Shown piece after piece: positions 44,716 to 50,966 of a stretch of 50,966 bases of DNA (position 1 is the stretch's first letter; every line of letters begins with the position of its first letter). The stretch is from Verrucomicrobiota bacterium (GTDB taxonomy: Bacteria; Verrucomicrobiota; Verrucomicrobiia; CAIQCK01): assembly GCA_016219905.1 (NCBI GenBank), contig JACRKA010000060.1, positions 1-50,966 of the forward strand. Direction: 5' to 3'. The notes under the pieces are model-generated. The model saw only the letters and a program-made list of their open reading frames with translations, was not told the DNA's origin and ran no database searches. The position numbers and the translations under genes are program-made.

Positions 44716-47700
44716 CTACTCTTGAGACGCGCCGGCAACTTTCGGGACGAGGCGGCCTTTCTCAAGCCGCCACGGCACGTGTTGTTCGACCAAGCGCGCG
44801 ATCTCCTCAGGACTGTCGGATTCGAGCCGCGCATCCCAAAGTCTGGCTGTCTTGTCAAAACCGGCGGTGACGATCCGCGTGCCGTCAGGGCTGAAGACCG
44901 CCGAGGAAAGTTCGTTGCTGTGCCCGTCAAGAGACGCCAACAGCTTGCCGGTCTTGTCGTCCCAGACTTTGGCGGTCTTGTCCTCGCCCGCGGTGACGAT
45001 GAAGTTGCCCTGGGGATTGAAGGCGATGTGTTTGACATAGCCCGTGTGCCCATCGAGGGCGATGATGAGCCTGCCGGTGTTCGCATCCCACACCTTCGCG
45101 GTTCCGTCGCGGCTGCACGTGGCCACGCGGCTGCCGTCGGAGTTGAAGATGGCGAACCGAACCCAATCCTTGTGGCCGTCGAGCGAGAGCATCAGCCGGC
45201 CCGAGTCCGCATCCCAAATCCTGGCGGTCTTGTCCTCGCTGGCGGTGACGACCCGCCCGCCCGCCGGATCAAACATGGCGAAGCCCAGCGTTTCCTTGTG
45301 GCCGTCCAGCGAGAAGGCGGGCTTGCCGCGCGCGATGTCCCAGACTTTGGCGGTGTTGTCCGCGCTCGCGGTGACCAGCCGCGCGCCGTCCGGGCTGAAG
45401 CTGGCGCAATTGACATCCGTTGCGTGTCCCTCCAGCCAAGCGATCCGGTTGCCCGTCGCCGCATCCCAGACCCCTGCTTTCCCGTCCGCACTGGCGGTCG
45501 CGAGCTGCTTTCCATCCGGGCTGAACTCGCTCCAGAGGATCTTGTCCTTGTGCCCGGCGAGCGTGGCCAGCGCGTTCCCGCCCGCGGCGTCCCAGATTCT
45601 GGCCGTTGCATCGTCGCTCGCGGTCACGACGCGCGTGCCGTCGGGCGAGAACGAAGCACGCGCCACGCGCGCCTTGTGGCCGTCGAGAGAGACGAGCCGC
45701 TTGCCGCTGGTGGCGTCCCATATCTTGGCGGTCGCGTCATCGCTCGCCGTCACGATCCGCGTGCCGCCAGAATCAAACGCCGCGCTGTTGACGTAGCCCG
45801 TGTGCCCCTGAAGGGTCGCGATCTGCGAACCTTCGGCCAACGAAGAAGACGCTCCTTGCTTTGCCCTGCGAGATCCCAGACACGCCAGCAACTGGCCGTC
45901 CGCCGCGTCCCACACCGTGGCGTTGCCGTCCTCGCTCGCCGTCGCAATGCGCGCGCCATCGGGACTGAACCCGGCCGAGTAAACGTAGCCCGTGTGGCCG
46001 GCCAGCGTGAAAAGGCACTTCCCGGTTTCCGCGTCCCACACCTTCGCGGTGTTGTCTCCGCTCGCAGTGACGACGCTCCTGCCATCGGGGCTGAAGGCAG
46101 CGACAAACACGAAGCTGTTCTCTTTGTGGCCCTCCAGCGACGCGAGCATCTTCCCGCTTGTGGCGTCCCACACCTTCGCCGTGTGGTCGCGGCTCGCCGT
46201 CACCACGCGCTTGCCATCAACGCTGAACGCCGCGCGCCGGATCCAGTCCGCGTGGCCCGACAGTGAGGCGACGAGCCTGCCGCTGGCGGCCTCCCAAATC
46301 CGCGCCGTGTTGTCCGCGCCCGTCGTGACGATGCACCGGCCGTCAGGGCTGAACAGCGCATGTCTGACGCTCTGCGCGTGGCCTTCCAGCGATCTCAACA
46401 GCGCGCCCGTCCGTCCATCCCAGACTTTGGCCGTCCGGTCATCGCTGGCAGTGACGATCATCGCGCCGTCGGGGCTGTAGAATGCGGAGTTGACGTAGCC
46501 CCTGTGGCCGTCGAGGGAAAACGCGGGCTGGCCGGTCGCCACGTTCCACACCTTCGCCGTCATGTCCTCGCTGGCGGTGACGACGTGCCGCTGGTCCGGG
46601 CTGAAACATGGCGAGAAGACCTTCTTGCCGTGGCCGACGAAGGCCATCAGGGACTTGCCGCTGCCCGCGTCCCAAATCCGCGCTGTCTTGTCGTCGCTGA
46701 CCGTCACGATGCGGCGGCCGTCGGGGCTGAACACGGCGGCGTTGATCTCCTTGCTGTGCCCCTCGAGGACGTGCAGCAGCGCGCCGCTGCCCGCGTCCCA
46801 GACCCTGGCCGTGGAATCGCGGCTCCCGGTGACCACGCGGCGGCCGTCAGGGCTGAACGCGGCGGAGTAAATCGCCTTCGTGTGCCCGCGCGGCGCGGCG
46901 GCGCTTTCCTCGACCCCCTTGCGGGCTTGGGCGATCAGGAATCGCAGGGCCGGCTCGGAGATGCCGGCTTGGTATGCCGTTGAAAGATAAACCAGCGCCC
47001 GCTGGCGGTTGCCCGCGAGCAGTTCCTGGCGGCCCAGCTCGATGCACCGAAGGGCGAACTGCCGCTCGACCTCCACCGCCCGCCGCGCCTCCTGCCATCG
47101 CCACACGCCGGCCAACGAGGCCGCCACCGCCGCGCCGACGATCGCGAGTTGCGCGCGCCGCCAGAACCGGCGCCGTTTGTCGCGCTGCTTCAACTCGTCG
47201 TAGCCGACCCCGATCAGGCCCGCCAGCAGCTTCAGCCGCGCGTTTGCTTTTCCATCGCCGCCGTCCCGCACGTCGGCCGCAATCGGCTCGACCCGCTCGG
47301 CGGTGACCGAGCGGTCCGGCCCGACGTGGAACCGGATCGCCTCCGGGAAACACTCCGGCGCCCCCGCACCGGGCTTGTCGGATGCGTTCGGCTCGCCGTC
47401 CACAATCAGGCACAGCACGCGGTCCTCGCGGCCCAGCGCCTTGAAAATCTTCACCTCCTCGTTGACCCATCGCGACACCGCTGACCGCGGCGAACAGATG
47501 ACGATCAGGTATCGGGATTGCCGGAGGGCGTTATCGAGGTTCTGGTTGAGGGCCGAGGAACTCGGCAGCTCCTCGCGGTCGCGGAAGATGGGAAACGCGC
47601 GCGCCGGCACGGCCCCGTCGCGCGATGGCCGCCCCACGAGCCGGCGCGGCACGCGGTAGGTCTCCAGCGACTTGTGCAGCCAGTCGCCCCACTTTTTGTC

Positions 47701-47775
47701 CGCGTGGCTGTAACTGATGAAGGCCCGGTATTTGAAAGGGCCGCCCGTCGCCGCGTGTTGTGTCGCTTCAGGCAT
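44716..47775 (-). CDS. TIR-domain protein with one TM segment and 16 WD40 repeats
   Basis: TIR: KYRAFISYSHADKKWGDWLHKSLETYRVP...FRDREELPSSSALNQNLDNALRQSRYLIVICSPRSAVSRWVNEEVKIFKAL; TM AQLAIVGAAVAASLAGVWRW; 16 GH...SPDG...TASDDxTAKVWD repeats counted by eye. Confidence 0.95.
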   Translation of the reverse strand: MPEATQHAATGGPFKYRAFISYSHADKKWGDWLHKSLETYRVPRRLVGRPSRDGAVPARAFPIFRDREELPSSSALNQNLDNALRQSRYLIVICSPRSAVSRWVNEEVKIFKALGREDRVLCLIVDGEPNASDKPGAGAPECFPEAIRFHVGPDRSVTAERVEPIAADVRDGGDGKANARLKLLAGLIGVGYDELKQRDKRRRFWRRAQLAIVGAAVAASLAGVWRWQEARRAVEVERQFALRCIELGRQELLAGNRQRALVYLSTAYQAGISEPALRFLIAQARKGVEESAAAPRGHTKAIYSAAFSPDGRRVVTGSRDSTARVWDAGSGALLHVLEGHSKEINAAVFSPDGRRIVTVSDDKTARIWDAGSGKSLMAFVGHGKKVFSPCFSPDQRHVVTASEDMTAKVWNVATGQPAFSLDGHRGYVNSAFYSPDGAMIVTASDDRTAKVWDGRTGALLRSLEGHAQSVRHALFSPDGRCIVTTGADNTARIWEAASGRLVASLSGHADWIRRAAFSVDGKRVVTASRDHTAKVWDATSGKMLASLEGHKENSFVFVAAFSPDGRSVVTASGDNTAKVWDAETGKCLFTLAGHTGYVYSAGFSPDGARIATASEDGNATVWDAADGQLLACLGSRRAKQGASSSLAEGSQIATLQGHTGYVNSAAFDSGGTRIVTASDDATAKIWDATSGKRLVSLDGHKARVARASFSPDGTRVVTASDDATARIWDAAGGNALATLAGHKDKILWSEFSPDGKQLATASADGKAGVWDAATGNRIAWLEGHATDVNCASFSPDGARLVTASADNTAKVWDIARGKPAFSLDGHKETLGFAMFDPAGGRVVTASEDKTARIWDADSGRLMLSLDGHKDWVRFAIFNSDGSRVATCSRDGTAKVWDANTGRLIIALDGHTGYVKHIAFNPQGNFIVTAGEDKTAKVWDDKTGKLLASLDGHSNELSSAVFSPDGTRIVTAGFDKTARLWDARLESDSPEEIARLVEQHVPWRLEKGRLVPKVAGASQE

Positions 47776-47835
47776 GGTCAGTTCTGTTCATCGGCCCGTC
47801 GGCCATCGCAGCCCGATGTGACCACGGAGGACTTT

Positions 47836-49380
47836 TCACTTCAAGAGACTTTGCGCGATCACCGTGTCAACCGGGTTCCAGTCGTCGGTGAAGGTGCCGC
47901 GCGCCGGTGGTTGGAGAGCCGGCGGGACACGGGCGGCAACGAGTTGGCCCTGCCACGAATCCGGAGCGTAAGAGCGGTCCTCCAGCCACGGCTTCCACGA
48001 TTTCGTCGAAGCCAGGAGAATCACATTGTGCGGCGCCTGCCGGTCCTTGTTCACGGCGAAGACCTCGACATGCGAGAACACGGCACGCAGGGTGGCCAGG
48101 ACATTGCCGAGCAGCGCCGCGCGGCCGCCTTCCACGGCGCTGACGATGTTTATGAGGAAGACGCCGTCGTCTGCGAGTTTCGACTTCGCATCCGAAAAAA
48201 ACTCGCGCGTCACGAGATGCGAGGGAACACGGCGCACGCCGTTGTAGGCGTCGCCAAAGATGAGGTCGTATTGCTGTTTTGTGCTCCGAAGGAAACGACG
48301 CGCGTCGCCGGCGTGGGCGTGGACATTGGGGAATTCGTCCAGCTTGAAGAACCGGCGGCCGGCCGCAATCACGGCGGGATCAATCTCCACCACGTCCACG
48401 TGCACGTCCCTGCCCAGCCTGGCCGTATGCTCCGGCATCCCGAACGCGCCGCCGCCGATGAACAGGGCGCGCTTGAGTTTCAGGTCGCCATTCAGCCGTG
48501 CGAGCTGCCAGTAACGCTGGTAGGGCATGACGAGGTCCCCGCTCCCCACCGTCATGGCGCCTTCGATCGTGGAATCCAGCATCAGGTAGCGGTTGGTCTC
48601 GCCGGCGCCGCGATAGTCCTGGATCTCGATCTGGTGATAGAAGGAAGAGTGTTTGAAAACGGTGGTCGGATCCGGCTTCGGGGCCGCAAAGCCGCCGAAC
48701 GCCGCGCCGGCCAACACCAACGCCGAAGCCTTCGCGATATTCTTCGCCGCTTTTCGGCCGAGCTGGAAGGCCGGCAGGGAAAGCGCGCACAACACGGCCC
48801 CGGTGCCGAGGAATATCGTCTTCACGCCGAACAGCGCGAGCAGCACGAATCCGCAAAGAAATGTCCCCACGAAACTGCCGAGCGATCCCATCATGCTGAC
48901 GAAGCCGGCCGCCCGGCCGACGTGTTCGTCATGCCCGGCCAGGCTGTAGAGCCGCACGGCTGCGGGTGAAACCGCGCCGAGCAGGATGCCGGGCAGCGTG
49001 AACAGGACCAGCGAGATGATGACCGGGCCGGAGATGAGTCCGGCATCCACCAGCGAGGGAGCGAGAAGGATGTTCAACGCCGGGATCAGCATCGTGAGCG
49101 CCGCGGCACCCGCCAGCAACCAGCCAAGCAGGTCCATGCGCTTGAATTTGTCCGCCAGCGCGCCGCCGAGAAAGCCACCGACGCTGAACGCGATGAGGAT
49201 GACGCCGATGAGCGCCGTCCACGTGTGGAGGCTGTTGCCGAAGTTCGGCGCGAGCAGCCGGTTCGCGCTGATCTCGATCACCATGATGGCTGCGCCGGCG
49301 ACGAAGCAGATGAGGCCGAGCAGGACGCGCGTCGCGCGGGGGCTGGGAGCATCGCTGCCGTTGGTGGCGGGCGGCGTCAT
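47836..49380 (-). CDS. Fused MFS-like transporter / spermidine synthase-like methyltransferase-fold protein
   Basis: ~8 N-terminal TM segments (VLLGLICFVAGAAIMVIEISANRLLAPNFGNSLHTWTALIG) then AdoMet-fold (LFIGGGAFGMPEHTARLGRDVHVDVVEIDPAVI...YDLIFGDAYNGVRRVPSHLVTREFF). Start chosen at ATG overlapping the upstream stop (ATGA). Confidence 0.9.
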   Translation of the reverse strand: MTPPATNGSDAPSPRATRVLLGLICFVAGAAIMVIEISANRLLAPNFGNSLHTWTALIGVILIAFSVGGFLGGALADKFKRMDLLGWLLAGAAALTMLIPALNILLAPSLVDAGLISGPVIISLVLFTLPGILLGAVSPAAVRLYSLAGHDEHVGRAAGFVSMMGSLGSFVGTFLCGFVLLALFGVKTIFLGTGAVLCALSLPAFQLGRKAAKNIAKASALVLAGAAFGGFAAPKPDPTTVFKHSSFYHQIEIQDYRGAGETNRYLMLDSTIEGAMTVGSGDLVMPYQRYWQLARLNGDLKLKRALFIGGGAFGMPEHTARLGRDVHVDVVEIDPAVIAAGRRFFKLDEFPNVHAHAGDARRFLRSTKQQYDLIFGDAYNGVRRVPSHLVTREFFSDAKSKLADDGVFLINIVSAVEGGRAALLGNVLATLRAVFSHVEVFAVNKDRQAPHNVILLASTKSWKPWLEDRSYAPDSWQGQLVAARVPPALQPPARGTFTDDWNPVDTVIAQSLLK

Positions 49381-49841
49381 GGTCCGTCCACGTAGAAAAG
49401 GAGGTTCACGATTTTCCATCCGTCCGGCCCGCGCCGGAGCGTGAAGAAATCAGCGCCGCGCTCCTCCTTCTTGCCGGTGGTGAGCACCCAGGTCACCGTG
49501 GCCTGCGCGGCCTTGGAGTCGCCTTGTATCCTGATCTCAAGAGGACGCTCGGTCGCGGGTGCTTCGCTTTGCTCATGGAAAAGTTTCTGACCGTGGAGGA
49601 AATCAGCGAGGTCTCTGCTGGTGATCTCGCCGTTCCTAGCCATGAAGTGGATGCGCGCCTGCGAATCGAAGCATGCGCCGTAGCCGTCCATGTCGCGGTG
49701 CGACCACGTGTCGAAATAGCGGTCCAAGAACGCGCGGATCGCGGCTTCATCGGAATGCGCGGCGACCGATGGCCGGCAAGCGGCCAGCATTAGGAGGGAC
49801 AATGCAGCGGATGTGAGACAGACCAGCAAACGCTTCGTCAT
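49377..49841 (-). CDS. SnoaL-like / NTF2-fold secreted lipoprotein-like protein
   Basis: MTKRLLVCLTSAALSLLMLAAC lipobox-like; AAIRAFLDRYFDTWSHRDMDGYGACFDSQARIHFMARNGEI...GPDGWKIVNLLFYVD. Confidence 0.8.
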   Translation of the reverse strand: MTKRLLVCLTSAALSLLMLAACRPSVAAHSDEAAIRAFLDRYFDTWSHRDMDGYGACFDSQARIHFMARNGEITSRDLADFLHGQKLFHEQSEAPATERPLEIRIQGDSKAAQATVTWVLTTGKKEERGADFFTLRRGPDGWKIVNLLFYVDGP

Positions 49842-49986
49842 GTGCGCGTGGAAAGCCTCCCGGCGCGTCATGCGCACACCCCGCCTGCCCGTGGACATCA
49901 GAACCAGTTTCCCGCCCTCCGTCCCCCCGCCTTACGAACGCCACCCTTGGACTCTCCAAGGCTGGCGAGAAATGCCAACGGCTTTG

Positions 49987-50100
49987 CTACCGCTGCACGT
50001 TGGACGGCGGAGGAGTCGGCGCGGCCTTGTTCTTGTCATCGCCCTGCGCAAATGCAACCACAGGCAAGGCCAGAAGAACCGCTAACAGAATCATTTTCAT
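49987..50100 (-). CDS. Very small predicted secreted peptide (37 aa)
   Basis: MKMILLAVLLALPVVAFAQGDDKNKAAPTPPPSNVQR: signal peptide followed by short Pro-rich tail. Confidence 0.4.
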   Translation of the reverse strand: MKMILLAVLLALPVVAFAQGDDKNKAAPTPPPSNVQR

Positions 50101-50192
50101 GGCTGCTATATATAGCTCCGGGTTTGGGCTGTCAAACCAATCGTTCATGAAACTTCGGTCGGCGGCCCCGGCGCGCGCCAAGTCGCCTTGCG

Positions 50193-50966
50193 TCAGCGCT
50201 GGCCTTGCAGCTCCCTCGTTTCCGGGAACTTCGCCCTGGCCCGTTCGAGGAGGATCGTTGAGAGGACTTCCTCCTTTTGCTTCCTCAGGATGCTGATGGC
50301 GCTGGCGTAGGCGGCGACATCATCGGGCAACCGCTTCAGGGCGGACTGCCGTTGGAAATGCTGCCGCGCCGGATCCTTCTCATCTCCCGCGATGGCCAGC
50401 AAGGCCACGGGGTCCGTCGGATTCAGTTCGTAAGCCGCCTGCCATGCCCAGCGCTGGTCCATCGCAAGGAGGGTGGCGACGAACCGCGGCACCGTGTGCG
50501 AACTCCCCGGCCAGACCGGGCGGCTCGTCGGATCGGAGAAGTGCCACGCGAGCACGTCGTGGTAGGCGCGCAACGCCCCGGCCCGGCTGGCCACCCGGCC
50601 CCGGAGGACATGGGGATCGTCCGGAGCGCGAACCGCCGTGTCCGTCTCCGGATCAATCCTGGTCTCGCTGATGGCTTCGAGCACCGACGCGAGCATCTGG
50701 CGGTCTTGCGCATCCGTCGCCGCGATGACCCGGCTGTAGTTCACATCCCATATCTGCGCCGTCCCGTCCTTGCAGGCCGTCACCACGTGCCGTCCGTCCG
50801 GGCTGAACGCGGCAGACTTGACCAGCTCGGCGTGCCGCAAAGGTTTCCCCAGCGGCTTGCCCGTCGCCACATCCCAGAGGCGCGCGGTTTGGTCCTGACA
50901 AGCTGTGACGACGAACCGGCCATCGGGACTGAACGCGGCGCCGTTGACCGCCTCATCATGCTCCAA
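50193..50966 (-). CDS. WD40-repeat protein, C-terminal part (truncated by window edge)
   Basis: MEHDEAVNGAAFSPDGRFVVTACQDQTARLWDVATGKPLGKPLRHAELVKSAAFSPDGRHVVTACKDGTAQIWDVNYSR followed by helical/TPR-like tail; ORF runs off the window end. Confidence 0.88.
   Translation of the reverse strand: MEHDEAVNGAAFSPDGRFVVTACQDQTARLWDVATGKPLGKPLRHAELVKSAAFSPDGRHVVTACKDGTAQIWDVNYSRVIAATDAQDRQMLASVLEAISETRIDPETDTAVRAPDDPHVLRGRVASRAGALRAYHDVLAWHFSDPTSRPVWPGSSHTVPRFVATLLAMDQRWAWQAAYELNPTDPVALLAIAGDEKDPARQHFQRQSALKRLPDDVAAYASAISILRKQKEEVLSTILLERARAKFPETRELQGQR

Noticed and set aside
44716-46890. Tandem WD40 repeats as a DNA satellite or CRISPR-like repeat
   Set aside because: Periodicity is ~126 bp and explained by WD40 blades in an open reading frame.

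Overview
GC-rich ~51 kb bacterial chromosomal window. Gene content and small palindromic repeats suggest Verrucomicrobiota or a related PVC lineage (inference only). Most of it is single-copy metabolic or housekeeping genes: thiC 3' end, sialidase-like protein, DJ-1/PfpI, LemA-like, maeB-type malic enzyme, hypF-hypC-nifJ-DHOD-like-hypD cluster, four consecutive Gfo/Idh/MocA oxidoreductases, GH2-like hydrolase, smpB, threonine synthase, ApgM-type phosphoglycerate mutase, PQQ-like propeller protein, ECF sigma plus vWA protein, putA, tRNA-Arg(UCU), two polysaccharide deacetylase families, TIR-WD40 protein, spermidine synthase-like fusion, second WD40 protein. The most notable non-standard structures are: (1) a probable integrase-less integron cassette array (CALIN-like) at about 15.2-16.5 kb, with attC-like sites and minus-strand cassette ORFs, one of which has its stop codon inside the attC core; (2) a hicBA toxin-antitoxin module bounded by ~100 bp direct repeats, one being a truncated copy of the next gene's 5' end; (3) at least seven distinct palindromic/hairpin repeat families, two of them lying in frame inside coding sequences (putA linker, N-terminus of the GH2-like protein); (4) a membrane-anchored TIR protein with 16 WD40 repeats split 8+8; (5) hydrogenase maturation genes interleaved with pyruvate:ferredoxin oxidoreductase. 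All functional statements come from reading the translations; no searches were run.
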